From positions 1 to 36,553 of the IMG/VR virus record IMGVR_UViG_3300025141_000322: a DNA stretch of 36,553 bases; one strand, written 5' to 3'. The notes under the pieces are model-generated. The model was given only the letters and a program-made list of their open reading frames with translations. It had not been told where the DNA came from and did not search any database. Made by a program: the position numbers and the translations under genes. Of the stretch, positions 1 through 9,297 are shown one piece after another. How positions within the stretch are numbered: position 1 is the first letter of the stretch; each line of letters starts with the position of its first letter. The DNA comes from a virus.

Positions 1-2163
1 ATCGCCAGAACCGGCACTTGATGCGTTAATATCCCAAATCGAAAACTGAATCGTGACAACATTGCCGACTCTGGTGTAATACCCAAGATTCGAGGTGTAA
101 GTGTAAGTCCCTGCGGTGGTTGCCCCGCTAATCGTCGGAGTCCAAGTGCCTTGCTCAAAATGGTCAAGCGTTGTGGCAACCATCGCCGCGCCGGTTGCGC
201 TTGTGTCGGTCTGACTGCTGAACGCAATCCCGTTCGAGAAGGTCGCGAGGCCGGTAGTCGAGAAATTCATAAACTCGACTCCGTTTGTGCCGTCGTCGTC
301 CATTATGCCAAACTGCAACTTGCCGCTATTATTGCAAATATAGTTCGAGTTGTCGGCGTTGTTGGCGTCTTTGAGGATAACCCCCGGCCCGTTGGAGGCA
401 ACGGTCAGCCACGGCGCAGCGTTGGTCTGTTTAAATGTTGGCGCACTCTCGTTCACGCCCACGTTTCCCGTGCTGTCGATGGTGAGCGCGTCTGTCCAAG
501 TCCCCGTTGTATTTATATCATCATCTGCCGTCCCGCTGGCTGCGACAGAAAATGTATGACTCCCCGCGCCTTGTGCATACTTTGTTGCCGCCGCGCTGGT
601 GGCATACTTCCAATCTCCAGAATTGTAATAGTAGTTGCTACCGATGTAAAAATATTCGTTCGATGACACAACATGCGAGGCGTTGCCCAATTGCAGCGCA
701 ACTCCCGTTCCACTCCAGTTGGCATTTGGCGTCACGCCCACGCCCACGTTGCCATCCGAGTCGATGGTGAGGCGAGTTGCGCCGCCATTGAGAACTTTAA
801 AGTCAGTGCTATCAAACAGCAAATAACAATTATCTGCTGCGCTGTTTTTTAGGTTGATGTGGCATTGCGTGGTAGCGGAGTCCGCTTGCACCGGTACTGT
901 GCCGGTTGAACTAACGTGCAAAGTGCGGCTTGGCGTAACCCCCGCCGCCAAACCAATGCCAACCAACGGAGTCGTGCCGCCGACATTTAGCTTGTTCGTG
1001 TTGACCGCTTCAATCTTCGTGACTTGAGTAACGCCACTAGATGCCGTGCCGTCCAAGAGGTTTGTCGAACGGTCTTGCACTTGGTCAGATTGGGTCGGGT
1101 TGGCGAACGCTAGGTCGTAGTCAGCCACGCAGCCGATTTCGACGATTGAATTAGACACACTCGCTGCGTCTAGTTGAATCGTTCCCGTGCCAACAGCGTA
1201 CACCAAAATGTTCCCGTTTGTTGACGCATCGGCTGTGAACTCAAAAATGTTCGTCGTTGACGCTACCAGCGTTCCAATATCATTAAGCGAACCGTCATAT
1301 TGCATCACCTTGTAACCATCGCCTGTGATTGTTCCAGTTTTTAGCGTGACACGATACTTTTTGTTGGCAGTTAAAACTCCGGGGTAATAAATGCCGGAAT
1401 TTACACCAGACGTTGTAAATTGCAGCAGATTGCTGGCGACAGATATATCTGTGGGTGTTCCGTTTATTGCCCAAGCGTAATTGGTGTTAAATGTCGTTCT
1501 ATCGGTTACATCATTGCCGGTATCCGCTTGGTCGGTTCCCCAATCTTGGTCAACGGAAGCAGTAATCTTGTTCGTCTGCACTCCCCATTGGTCGGAAAAT
1601 GGCACGGTAGCGTTCTCGTAGGTCGCCGTTACCTCCGTGCTGGAAAGCGTCTTGTTCCAGAATCGGGCGCGGTAGATTGTGCCGTTGAACCTCTCGTCGA
1701 AATCGCCCGTGTAACGGTCGCCAATTGTTGCATTAGTGGCGTCGTCAATATCTGACGTTGCCCCAAGGTCTGCCGTCCCGACTTGGTTCCCGTTGTCGTA
1801 GGCAATCGCAGAAGTGCCGTCCACCGTCACAACGAGGTGGTGAACTTTTAAATCATCAAGAAAGCTAGTCCCGAAATCTCGTTCACCAGTATCGTAAATC
1901 TGGAGAGTCCCGTCTATTGAAGCTAACGCAAACCGTCCAGCACCACCAAAATCAACAATGTAGGCATAGCCCGATGCTGGAATCGAGTCGGCTTGCAAAA
2001 TAAACTCGAAACTGAACTTCGTGCCGAGATTTGGAGGCGATGCAATGTTGATGTCGCTAGCCGCACCGTCGAAGTGCAGACCTTGGCCATCGCTGGCATT
2101 TACCAGTTCGCGGATTATCTCGCCGCTGCTGGTCGTTTTTGGTGTGGTTAAGGTTGCACTCAT
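1..2163 (-). CDS. LamG-domain fibre / receptor-binding protein (3' end cut by window)
   Basis: The minus-strand frame is open from the ATG at 2163-2161 through all 721 codons to base 1, so the protein is truncated at its C-terminus by the window edge. Residues about 28-185 look like a concanavalin/LamG jelly-roll: LHFDGAASDINI near the start, then KVHHLVVTVDGTSAIAYDNG, IGDRYTGDFDERFNGTIY and an ARFWNKTLSSTEV ending typical of these domains. The second half has phage-fibre repeats (TLHVSSTGTVPV, LTIDSDGNVGVGVTP, LTIDSTGNVGVNESAP). The last visible stretch (GTWTPTISGATTAGTYTYTS, then GYYTRVGNVVTIQFSIW) is common near tail-fibre C-termini. It probably binds a host surface glycan. The start overlaps the preceding stop. 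Its place directly after the capsid module is unusual for a tail fibre, so a head fibre is also possible. Confidence 0.8.
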   Translation of the reverse strand, partial: MSATLTTPKTTSSGEIIRELVNASDGQGLHFDGAASDINIASPPNLGTKFSFEFILQADSIPASGYAYIVDFGGAGRFALASIDGTLQIYDTGERDFGTSFLDDLKVHHLVVTVDGTSAIAYDNGNQVGTADLGATSDIDDATNATIGDRYTGDFDERFNGTIYRARFWNKTLSSTEVTATYENATVPFSDQWGVQTNKITASVDQDWGTDQADTGNDVTDRTTFNTNYAWAINGTPTDISVASNLLQFTTSGVNSGIYYPGVLTANKKYRVTLKTGTITGDGYKVMQYDGSLNDIGTLVASTTNIFEFTADASTNGNILVYAVGTGTIQLDAASVSNSIVEIGCVADYDLAFANPTQSDQVQDRSTNLLDGTASSGVTQVTKIEAVNTNKLNVGGTTPLVGIGLAAGVTPSRTLHVSSTGTVPVQADSATTQCHINLKNSAADNCYLLFDSTDFKVLNGGATRLTIDSDGNVGVGVTPNANWSGTGVALQLGNASHVVSSNEYFYIGSNYYYNSGDWKYATSAAATKYAQGAGSHTFSVAASGTADDDINTTGTWTDALTIDSTGNVGVNESAPTFKQTNAAPWLTVASNGPGVILKDANNADNSNYICNNSGKLQFGIMDDDGTNGVEFMNFSTTGLATFSNGIAFSSQTDTSATGAAMVATTLDHFEQGTWTPTISGATTAGTYTYTSNLGYYTRVGNVVTIQFSIWDINASSAGSGD

Positions 2164-2483
2164 GTTGTCTGGTACTCCACTACTTGCACCGTGTAGCTAC
2201 TGCCCCCGGCATAGGTCTTTATTGCCCCTGTGTAACCGTCAACCTTCAAAAACCCTCCATCTCCCCCAAGACTTGAGGAAGGTGCAGACAGAATATAATG
2301 AGCATTGGTCGAGGTTGGTGTCGTGGAATCTAGGCGAACATAAATTTCGTCTGTTCCCATGTTCTGAAAAGTGATTGATGTACGGCTAGCATTTGAGCTG
2401 ACTTCCTGCTCAGTGGTCTGACTGACCCTGCTCGTACCCGCGCCCGTAGGCACTACGTTGTTGCACCAAAGTGGATTTGCCAT
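2160..2483 (-). CDS. Small structural protein after the capsid gene (unknown)
   Basis: 107 residues starting MANPLWCNNVVPTGAG; rich in Ser, Thr and Gly with alternating hydrophobic residues, which suggests a beta-rich structural protein. No family is recognised. The start is supported by an AGAAGGAAC Shine-Dalgarno about 10 nt upstream. It sits between the major capsid gene and the LamG fibre and overlaps the fibre start by 4 nt (ATGA). By position it could be a capsid decoration, head-fibre anchor or fibre base protein; this is inference only. Confidence 0.7.
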   Translation of the reverse strand: MANPLWCNNVVPTGAGTSRVSQTTEQEVSSNASRTSITFQNMGTDEIYVRLDSTTPTSTNAHYILSAPSSSLGGDGGFLKVDGYTGAIKTYAGGSSYTVQVVEYQTT

Positions 2484-2509
2484 TGTCTTTTGTTCCTTCT
2501 GAAAATTCT

Positions 2510-2560
2510 AATTAGGATGGAGGGAAGGGGGTTGAGCACCCCTCCCCCCCGGTTGTTGTT
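2510..2560 (-). other. GC-rich imperfect hairpin between capsid and next gene
   Basis: On the minus strand a G-run is followed by GGGG, loop TGCTCAA, CCCC and then CTTCCCTCC. The 4-bp core extends outward with an A/C mismatch and several G-T pairs. No T-run follows, so it is not a clear intrinsic terminator. The next ribosome binding site lies about 30 nt downstream, the same hairpin-then-SD arrangement seen before several early genes. The adjacent CTAATTAG is a perfect 8-bp palindrome. Confidence 0.4.
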
Positions 2561-2571
2561 ATTAGGTCGGC

Positions 2572-3516
2572 TTACGAATCTGCGGTTGTGATTCGCTTCA
2601 CGCTGATAGATGAGGTGAGTTTTACGTCTCGACTCCAATCAACAGCATAAATGTCCGAACGACTGCTTTCGTCACGGTACTCGCGCACCGCCGTTACCCC
2701 ACCGCGCCCACCTACAAAGGTCTTAAACGCTGACGGGTCGTAAATGGTCGGGCTTGCGCTGCGAACAAACACATAGCAATCGTCGCCATTCACAAATGAA
2801 TTACTGCGAGTTTTGCCCTGCTTGGCCGTGTCGTAAGCCATCGTGGCCAAACGAATCTCCGTTGATGGATTGATAAGCATTGCGGATGCTTGCCCTTGGT
2901 TTAACCCAATAAGCGCTGCACCCGGTTGCTTTGCGACTACCTTGGCATTGTTGCGAAAACGCCTCCATGCCGTCATGCCCATAAGAATGGCATTTGGCAA
3001 CGTGCCGGTATCCTTGGCAATTGCCTCAATGATGTAATCCAACTGTACAACAGGGTCAACCGAAGCAGAACCCCATACGCCCATTGCACCGCCGCCAACC
3101 GAAGTGGTAGTGGCTGTGATATCATCTGCAACAGAGTAAACGTGCTTCTCATGTGAGAGAACGCTGCTCTGCACCAAAGTCTTGACCTTGGCTTGCTCCA
3201 AATCCAACGGGTTACTGGTTCCTGCCGCATCACGCTCGGAATCATCAATTGATATTTCCAATGCCTGTGGCATACAGTTGTAGGTTGGCTCACTTACGTC
3301 CATGAAGATACGCCTTGCCGAACCGCCTACGCCCCTTGAGGTGTCATAAGTCTGGAAGGCATTCTTATCATCGTAAGCCTTGTATTGTCCAATTGTTGCT
3401 GGCACCTGAACTGGTGGCGCCAACCAATCGGCCGTTGCTGATTGCAAATCGTTCAGAACCCCACTCGCATAATTGGTGAGGGTCGGATTGACTGATGCTT
3501 GTGATCTTAATCCCAT
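2572..3516 (-). CDS. Major capsid protein
   Basis: 314 residues with the length and feel of an HK97-fold major capsid protein of the Mu-like (gp34) type. Visible regions include TNYASGVLNDLQSATADWLA, an N-arm and E-loop-like segment, IEAIAKDTGTLPNAILMGMT followed by WRRFRNN, and the C-terminal YDPSAFKTFVGGRGG. The phrase in which a metal- or binder-like region gives way to 'FNGDDCYVFV'-type strands is common in phage capsids. It follows protease-scaffold and a small decoration-like gene, the standard Mu-type order. The function rests mainly on order, length and general sequence character, not on a diagnostic motif. Confidence 0.8.
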   Translation of the reverse strand: MGLRSQASVNPTLTNYASGVLNDLQSATADWLAPPVQVPATIGQYKAYDDKNAFQTYDTSRGVGGSARRIFMDVSEPTYNCMPQALEISIDDSERDAAGTSNPLDLEQAKVKTLVQSSVLSHEKHVYSVADDITATTTSVGGGAMGVWGSASVDPVVQLDYIIEAIAKDTGTLPNAILMGMTAWRRFRNNAKVVAKQPGAALIGLNQGQASAMLINPSTEIRLATMAYDTAKQGKTRSNSFVNGDDCYVFVRSASPTIYDPSAFKTFVGGRGGVTAVREYRDESSRSDIYAVDWSRDVKLTSSISVKRITTADS

Positions 3517-3541
3517 AATGTTTTAGTATCCTTGGTGAATG

Positions 3542-3919
3542 TTAGACAGCCGTGTAAGAATTAACCAAAGCTGCCTCAACTAATTCATCAGCAACCCCTG
3601 CTTCCATAGCCACCCCTGCCACGATCTTGGTGCTGGCGTGCGCCTTCCAAGTTCCATCGGTGTGTATCATTAGATTTCCACCAAGGGCAACCGTGCCGCT
3701 CAGCTTAACCTTTACCGTGCCGCTTGCTCCTGCCATTGCCGCAATCGTGCTCTTGCCCGTTGTGGTTTCTCCATCGACAATTACGCCGAAGTTTCCGCTA
3801 TCCGCTGTTGAAATTGCAGCCTCTAAAGCCACTATCTTGACAGCATAGCCCTCTTTTCCAGTTTGGTCTGCCGCTGGCGTTAGCGCGATCAGCGACGTAT
3901 CTCTTGCTATTGATCCCAT
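3542..3919 (-). CDS. Capsid decoration-like protein (DUF2190-type)
   Basis: 125 residues beginning MGSIARDTSLIALTPAADQT; many small residues and short beta-like strands (GTVKVKLSGTVALGGNLMIH, then DGTWKAHASTKIVAGVAMEA). This Gly/Ala/Val-rich pattern, with a central DGTWKA segment, resembles the DUF2190 and decoration-protein families that sit between protease and capsid genes. It would trimerise on the capsid surface and stabilise the head. The neighbours (protease-scaffold upstream, capsid downstream) support this. A different small head protein is possible. Confidence 0.65.
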   Translation of the reverse strand: MGSIARDTSLIALTPAADQTGKEGYAVKIVALEAAISTADSGNFGVIVDGETTTGKSTIAAMAGASGTVKVKLSGTVALGGNLMIHTDGTWKAHASTKIVAGVAMEAGVADELVEAALVNSYTAV

Positions 3920-3940
3920 ATTAGTATGTTAGTGTGTGTT

Positions 3941-5062
3941 TTAGTTAAACAGTTGTGGACTGTCATAACGTGTGGCATCCCAAGCCTGCTCAAAAGATGA
4001 ACCGTTTTTAGCTTGATACTCCTTGGCTGCACGCATCTGCGCTTCACCATTCGTTTCGGTTGCTCCACCCTCATCACGCTTGGCTTGCACCACTCGCTGA
4101 AAGGCGGGGTTCATCGGAAGCGCATTAAGGGCCATTATTGCTGATGGGTCAGTCTGCAAAATGGTTACCCACTTCGCCTTAACCTTCTCATCCTTTGGCG
4201 GGATGCGTCCGTCCTCTACGGCTTTGTCAACGGCAGCTTGAGCAGCAACTTCTTGCTCCTTCTCCTTGTCGTCTTCCATCGCCTTGATTTTGGCTTTCAG
4301 TGTTTCGTTTTCCTTCTTCACTTCGGCCAGCTCCTGCGCTGAAGTCTCGTCCTTTTTCTTGGACTCATCATCCTGCGCCGCTATTGGTTTTTTGTCTTTT
4401 TCTTCTTCAGTCATTTGACTTTCAGTTTTGTAATCATCGCCTTCCGAGGCAACAATCGGTGTTATGTCCTTGAACGCTGGCCGATTTACCAAGCCTCCCG
4501 CATTCAAAGTTGTCCCCTCAATCTCGCCTCTTGAATTAAGCGTGAATGTTGGGCTAAATTTTCTGAAGTTCCTGCCTTGCAGGGCTTCCTCTCCTGCCTT
4601 TGTCCACTCGACCTTGGCACGAACCCCCCCAACTTCAGGGTCTGCTCCCGCCCAATAGAAGCCGGTAACCCAACCGCTCGCCTCTGAATCGTCATGGTTG
4701 AAATCAATAAACACTTGCTCTTTGTCGCCTGCGGTTATCTTGTCGAAAGATTCCTGCAACAACTCGGCTGTGGCAGCACTCACATCAACGGTGAGCGAAG
4801 CCGGTTTGCCATTTTTGGTTGCCGTGATGTTGTGGTTGCCGGGGGGTAAATACTGAATATCTTCTGGCAACTCATCCCCCGCAATGATTGAACTGATTGC
4901 ATGAACAACGTCCCGCGACTCATAGCCCTTCGCTTTGTATTGGCTATTACATGCAGCGTACCGCTGTTTTTCGTTTGTAAATTCCTCTTTCATTGTATCG
5001 TTTGCCATGCAGCTTGAAATGAAATCCGCTTTCGGTTCTCCATTTGGTGTGGGTAAGGGCAT
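3941..5062 (-). CDS. Prohead protease-scaffold, Mu I-protein-like
   Basis: 373 residues. The N-terminus has the segment FISSCMANDTMKEEF followed by QRYAACNSQYK, which is often found at the front of phage portal- or protease-region proteins. Residues about 70-210 resemble the Mu-like I protein protease domain: QVFIDFNHDDSEASGWVTGF, RAKVEWTKAGEEAL, FRKFSPTF and GLVNRPAF. Residues about 225-300 are highly charged and helical (EEEKDKKP, ELAEVKKENETLKAKIKAME), as in a scaffold. The protein would organise capsid assembly and then be cleaved, releasing space for DNA. The gene overlaps the preceding one (TAATG), so translation is coupled. No catalytic residue was assigned. Confidence 0.8.
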   Translation of the reverse strand: MPLPTPNGEPKADFISSCMANDTMKEEFTNEKQRYAACNSQYKAKGYESRDVVHAISSIIAGDELPEDIQYLPPGNHNITATKNGKPASLTVDVSAATAELLQESFDKITAGDKEQVFIDFNHDDSEASGWVTGFYWAGADPEVGGVRAKVEWTKAGEEALQGRNFRKFSPTFTLNSRGEIEGTTLNAGGLVNRPAFKDITPIVASEGDDYKTESQMTEEEKDKKPIAAQDDESKKKDETSAQELAEVKKENETLKAKIKAMEDDKEKEQEVAAQAAVDKAVEDGRIPPKDEKVKAKWVTILQTDPSAIMALNALPMNPAFQRVVQAKRDEGGATETNGEAQMRAAKEYQAKNGSSFEQAWDATRYDSPQLFN

Positions 5063-5781
5063 TAAGCTGTTTTCCTTTCCCCTAGCGTTTCAACCCAATA
5101 AGTCACCCCTTCATTAAATACATCAACGATTTGCATTTCAGTTGGGATACTGTTTGGCCAAGGCTTCTGCGTGACGGACTTCTTGAGCAAGTAGTAAGGG
5201 GTGAACCCCGATTCCTCCTGCATGGTAGGTGTCTCCCGCTCTGGCACCTTTAAACCCAAAGTCTTATTCTCCCTCTTGGGCCTCTCTGTCTTAGGCAGCT
5301 TCCGCTTCGCCTCCTTCTTGGCGCTGAACTTCTGGCGCGGAACACTCCCGCTAGACTTGTCTGGCTTCACCAAAAGCAGATTGCCCTTCTTGCTCTTAAC
5401 AACAAACAGGTCAGGAAAACGCCTTGCCCTTCTGTCATAAGCTTCTGGTGCGAGCGGAATGGTGAGGTATTTAGACCTTTTCGCTGTTATTGTCCCTCCC
5501 TTGATCTTGTGAGGGAGAATGTCACCATCTATTGCAACCACCACTTTGCCCGTCCCTTCCGATTTGGGTGCTTGAACATTGCCCCCAATCCTTCGGTTCC
5601 AGAAATGAGTCCTTCTGCCGGGGGCTAGTTTGTTTGGTTCATTAGCATCCTTTTCCCTGTAAAACTTCTTGAGGTAGCTCGTTACACCCCTTGCCCCAAC
5701 GGTAAGCACATCTGTCAGTTCCTTATCAGAGAACTTCATGCGTGCAATGCCAGAGGGCAGTTCTACCTTGGTTGCAATCAT
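5062..5781 (-). CDS. Mu gpG-like virion morphogenesis protein (tentative)
   Basis: 239 residues, strongly basic with a long charged stretch (RQKFSAKKEAKRKLPKTERP) and a C-terminal segment FTPYYLLKKSVTQKPWPNSI followed by FNEGVTYWVETLGERKTA. The position between portal and protease is where Mu-like phages keep gp30/gp31-type morphogenesis or tail-completion proteins, but the MuF domain normally found here is absent and lies instead at 11356-13176. It overlaps the portal stop by 4 nt (ATGA). The family assignment is weak; unknown head-assembly protein is the safe reading. Confidence 0.6.
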   Translation of the reverse strand: MIATKVELPSGIARMKFSDKELTDVLTVGARGVTSYLKKFYREKDANEPNKLAPGRRTHFWNRRIGGNVQAPKSEGTGKVVVAIDGDILPHKIKGGTITAKRSKYLTIPLAPEAYDRRARRFPDLFVVKSKKGNLLLVKPDKSSGSVPRQKFSAKKEAKRKLPKTERPKRENKTLGLKVPERETPTMQEESGFTPYYLLKKSVTQKPWPNSIPTEMQIVDVFNEGVTYWVETLGERKTA

Positions 5782-7454
5782 ACTGGTGCCTCCTCAACCT
5801 TGGCCAATGGGGAAGCCTCAAAGCGTTTCACCGCTCCGTTTACCATTGCTGCCCCCATGTTCCTCTCCATTGCGTCCTGCAATACCTTTGTGTCCAACTT
5901 GTCAAACAGTTCAGGCATCGTGTTTGCCGCCTTGGTTACAGCCCTTTCAAAATCCTCATCTGAAAGGTCGCCATCCATTGCCTTGCTCACCAACTGAACA
6001 AAAGCGGGTTTAACCGGGGCAAGCCATGCCTCACTCACTCCCGTGATATCCTCCATGACATTGTTAAGCAGCTTATCCCTTGGCCCCGGCTCTGCCCTCT
6101 GTGCAGCTTCCACCACTCCCTCCTTGGCGAACATAGGTGGCTGCATTGGGGAAGGCTCTGGTGGAGTAATTATCTCCTCCCCTGATTGCGGTATTGGCAC
6201 ATCGTGACGGTCATAGAACCATTCACGTGGCATATCAATGCCGCTCCCTAAAAGTATTTGATCTCGTTGAGCTTCAAGCACGGGGTCGCTTGGCCCAGCA
6301 AGGTCAGGCACCAACTTGGGCATTTCAAAGGAGTTGCCATAATTCAGTTCGCACATGGAGGCAATCAACTGCTCATTCAGAACATCTGCTGCCCATTCGC
6401 AAACATCCTGCAACCGTGTTCGCCTCACATCTTCGTGAACATCACCCAATGCACGACTGCCAGAATCACCCACATCAGTCGTGAGGGTCTGGCCTAAAAT
6501 TGTTATGTCACAAAGCTTGTCAGCCAATTGGATGAAATAGCTTTGAGGGTTGTCTTGTCCTGACTTTCCCGCCTCTTTAAACTCTACCTGTGTCCCCGCT
6601 GGAAACGCTCCCCATGCAGCCGCTCCCATGTTTTCCAACATATCCGCAATGTCATTCTTTATGTTGGCTGATGCACCGGGGTCATAAGTAGCCCAGCGCA
6701 GGGGTTGCCCAAACACTTGGGCGAAATTAAGCAACCAATCACGGCAATAGTTTTGGCCACTCCACCAGTAAGCCAATTGTCTCAACAACCCATAGCCCAT
6801 CGAGTTGCCAGAGCGGTTCTTGTAAATGCCAATGAGAAACTTGTTCCGTGGAACTTCCTCGTAAACCCCATCACCCTCCGGTGACAGCATTAAATCGGGT
6901 TTATCATAGGGAAAAGAATAATAGCGGGGATGGCAGAAATAAGTTGAGGCAGGACAAATCCCCTCTGGCTTCACTTCCCAAAGGATTTCCTGCACGCTGA
7001 ACCCTTTGCCTACTCCATCACATAAATCATAGATGGCATTGCGGAAGCCGTTTGTTCCCTCAATCGGGTTGCCTACCCATCCATCAATGGCATATTGAAC
7101 GAAGTCAGCCTTTTCCTGAGCCGAATCCGTTGGCCTTTGCCCACGTTCGGTGAACGGCATAACGGTGTAGGTCGCCCCTGCCGCTGCGCTTTTCAGTTCG
7201 TGAAGGTTCTTTGAGAGCCTCGCCCATGAGTCTTCCATCAACTCGTAGACTTGGTATTGCTGGCGAATATCCCCACTTAAGGCGGCGCGAAGAATAGCAA
7301 TCACATGGGCAGGGCTTTGTTTGCTCCCCAGCGAATTACTGTCCATCCGGTCGCGGTTATTAGGTGCGATTACCCGTTTACCTACGGATGTCCCATTCGG
7401 CCCTTTCTTGGCGGTAAACAGTTTCCCTAAGCGGTTACTTAAATCAGCAATCAT
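5778..7454 (-). CDS. Portal protein, DUF935 / Mu gp29-like
   Basis: 558 residues, typical for this family. Recognisable pieces are HVIAILRAALSGDIRQQYQV with YELMEDSWARLSKNLHELKS, the region FSVQEILWEV, GLLRQLAYWWSGQNYCRDWL followed by FGQPLRWATYD, and TDVGDSGSRALGDVHEDVRR, all characteristic of DUF935 portal proteins. The dodecameric portal forms the DNA entry channel and the docking site for the terminase and the tail. The C-terminal 120 residues (DITGVSEAWLAPVKPAF onward) are helical, as in gp29. The gene is coupled to the terminase by an ATGA overlap. Confidence 0.92.
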   Translation of the reverse strand: MIADLSNRLGKLFTAKKGPNGTSVGKRVIAPNNRDRMDSNSLGSKQSPAHVIAILRAALSGDIRQQYQVYELMEDSWARLSKNLHELKSAAAGATYTVMPFTERGQRPTDSAQEKADFVQYAIDGWVGNPIEGTNGFRNAIYDLCDGVGKGFSVQEILWEVKPEGICPASTYFCHPRYYSFPYDKPDLMLSPEGDGVYEEVPRNKFLIGIYKNRSGNSMGYGLLRQLAYWWSGQNYCRDWLLNFAQVFGQPLRWATYDPGASANIKNDIADMLENMGAAAWGAFPAGTQVEFKEAGKSGQDNPQSYFIQLADKLCDITILGQTLTTDVGDSGSRALGDVHEDVRRTRLQDVCEWAADVLNEQLIASMCELNYGNSFEMPKLVPDLAGPSDPVLEAQRDQILLGSGIDMPREWFYDRHDVPIPQSGEEIITPPEPSPMQPPMFAKEGVVEAAQRAEPGPRDKLLNNVMEDITGVSEAWLAPVKPAFVQLVSKAMDGDLSDEDFERAVTKAANTMPELFDKLDTKVLQDAMERNMGAAMVNGAVKRFEASPLAKVEEAPV

Positions 7455-8770
7455 ACCAACGTAGGCCTTAACCCGGCCAATTTAGCTCGGCCAAGCATGA
7501 TGTTATCAGTCTCTTGAATTGCCCCTGTTCCTTGGTTCAATACCGCTGCGTAGTTTGCCAACGCCAATGCCGTGCAACGGTCTGCATGACCATCTGCCCT
7601 TCGCATCGCCCGGTACTGCTTATTACCCCCCGGCGTTGTCAATTCATCAATGGAATGTAAATCCTCCCTTATTACATGATCCCTCGGCACCCTCAAGGAA
7701 CGCTCTTGGAAAGCCCTGCGCAAACCGGGGAAGATTTTAGCCTTAAAACCCTGCGAGAAATTGCATTGCTCCAGCTTGTACTCAAAGCGATTGGCCAATG
7801 ATTCGCTCACGGCATTCCCGATGCCAGTTGAATCTATGGCCGCATGTGACGCCTTGTTTATCCTCTCCGAAAGCAGTTCCTCCTGCAGATGGTAGGGCGT
7901 GTCCCTGAGCACCAAAACCTCCCTTGTCCACATCACATCCCCAACCTTTTCCAGAGTCCAGCAAACTGTCAGGTCATGTTTGCGGCCAATATCAATGCCG
8001 ACATACCTTACAGCCCTCCCCATCTGTTCGTCACAATCAAGGGTTGCCTCATCGCTGACGCACTCATCTATCAGCGTGTAAGGAAGCAAAACATTCGAGG
8101 CATCAACAAACTCGCATTCGTATTCCTGCTCCCAAGCCTCAGGGTCATCCAATCCACGCTTTAAAGCTTCAGCATCCATCGGCAATCCTTCTTCAATTGC
8201 TGAATGAATGGTTGTTTTGTGCCTTACAAAGCTCAATGCATCAGACTTGTTCCATATCTCAAAAAACTTGCTATTCCTTCCCGCCGGGGTGCTGATGATT
8301 CTGATTTTCAGCTTCCCCCTTAATGGGTTTGAGATGGCCGGGTAGATAGCCTCATAGATGCGGTCTGGCTTTTCATGGAAAGCGAACTCATCCAGCACTA
8401 GGTTGGCAGAATACCCACGCACCGTGTCAGGGTTTGCTGGTAGAGCTAGGATTCTTGAGCCATTGCTAAACCGCACCTCGCTGGTACGACAGTCAGGCTT
8501 ATCCAAGCCAAGGGCATCAGATACCACCCTTGCAACCCTGTTCCCCTTTAGCATCCATTCCTCGGACTGCCTTTGCCCCGCTGACAGCACCACCCAATCG
8601 GTGTTGGGCTTATCCACACAACTGGCAACAGCCTCAAAGGCTGAACCAAGCGAACCGCCTATCTGCCGGGATTTTAGCCATATCTTAAAACGCGAATCGT
8701 CCGCAACCCACCTTTGTTGGTAAGGCAGCATCAACTTGAACAATGCTTTTGCGCGTTCCGCTTTAGTCAT
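7451..8770 (-). CDS. Terminase large subunit, Mu gp28-like
   Basis: 439 residues. ATPase: a deviant Walker A at residues 33-42 (KSRQIGGSLG), Walker B at 125-130 (VLDEFA) and the coupling motif STPAG at 160-164. RNase H-like nuclease: GIDIGRKHDLTV with D260, AIDSTGIG with D313, and HADRCTALALA with D397 supply the acidic triad. The enzyme cuts concatemeric DNA and pumps it into the prohead. The lack of a classic GKS Walker A is normal for gp28-type terminases, where an SRQ-type loop replaces it. The start ATG directly follows the stop of the small-subunit gene. Confidence 0.95.
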   Translation of the reverse strand: MTKAERAKALFKLMLPYQQRWVADDSRFKIWLKSRQIGGSLGSAFEAVASCVDKPNTDWVVLSAGQRQSEEWMLKGNRVARVVSDALGLDKPDCRTSEVRFSNGSRILALPANPDTVRGYSANLVLDEFAFHEKPDRIYEAIYPAISNPLRGKLKIRIISTPAGRNSKFFEIWNKSDALSFVRHKTTIHSAIEEGLPMDAEALKRGLDDPEAWEQEYECEFVDASNVLLPYTLIDECVSDEATLDCDEQMGRAVRYVGIDIGRKHDLTVCWTLEKVGDVMWTREVLVLRDTPYHLQEELLSERINKASHAAIDSTGIGNAVSESLANRFEYKLEQCNFSQGFKAKIFPGLRRAFQERSLRVPRDHVIREDLHSIDELTTPGGNKQYRAMRRADGHADRCTALALANYAAVLNQGTGAIQETDNIMLGRAKLAGLRPTLV

Positions 8771-9214
8771 TCAATTGTTTTCGGGATTAGGAGCGCCGAG
8801 CATCTCCCTCCATTGGACAACGAGTTGCTTCTCACTAACCACATGGCCAGAATGCTCCACATTCAAGTCAGCCTTATCGCTGAACCCGCAAATGTTCTTG
8901 AGAGCAAACAATAGACTCACCACATTATTGTTTTCTAGGGCCTGTTGAACCAACTTACGCTTGAGTGAAGTTTGAAGCTTGGCCTTTCCCTTTTCATAGG
9001 AAACGCGAAACTCGCTGTCCAATTCCTTCATTTGCCGCTGAATCACATCATGCGAACAGCCGAGTAGAGTGGACATTTCAGCGAGAGTAGCATTAAGGCC
9101 TCCGAGCCGCTCAACCAAGTCTAGGTCAAAAACGGTCTTGGGCCTTCCACCGGGATGCTTGCCATTACTGGCTGGCTTCGGTGATGTTAAGCGGTTGCCT
9201 GTCGTTGCTCCAGC
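8771..9214 (-). CDS. Terminase small subunit
   Basis: About 147 residues from the ATG at 9214. Residues near 19-25 read GKHPGGRPKTVF, then LNATLAEMSTLLGCSHDVIQ forms a helix-turn-helix, followed by a long helical region and KRKLVQQALENNNVVSLLFA with LKNICGFSDKADLNV. This HTH plus LKNxxGxSD pattern is typical of phage small terminases, which recognise the packaging site. The open frame continues upstream to a TTG at 9256 (161 residues); neither start has a convincing Shine-Dalgarno, so the true start is uncertain. Confidence 0.85.
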   Translation of the reverse strand, partial: AGATTGNRLTSPKPASNGKHPGGRPKTVFDLDLVERLGGLNATLAEMSTLLGCSHDVIQRQMKELDSEFRVSYEKGKAKLQTSLKRKLVQQALENNNVVSLLFALKNICGFSDKADLNVEHSGHVVSEKQLVVQWREMLGAPNPENN

Positions 9215-9297
9215 CATCAGCAAAGAGCATGACGTAAGGGGCAAGGCCTTTATCAACAGTTAATTTAGCTCAATAGAAGCCAAATGGATTTAATCTG

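Noticed and set aside
151-666. 171-residue plus-strand ORF
   Set aside because: Antisense of the fibre gene, which is open for 721 codons without a stop and has fibre motifs.
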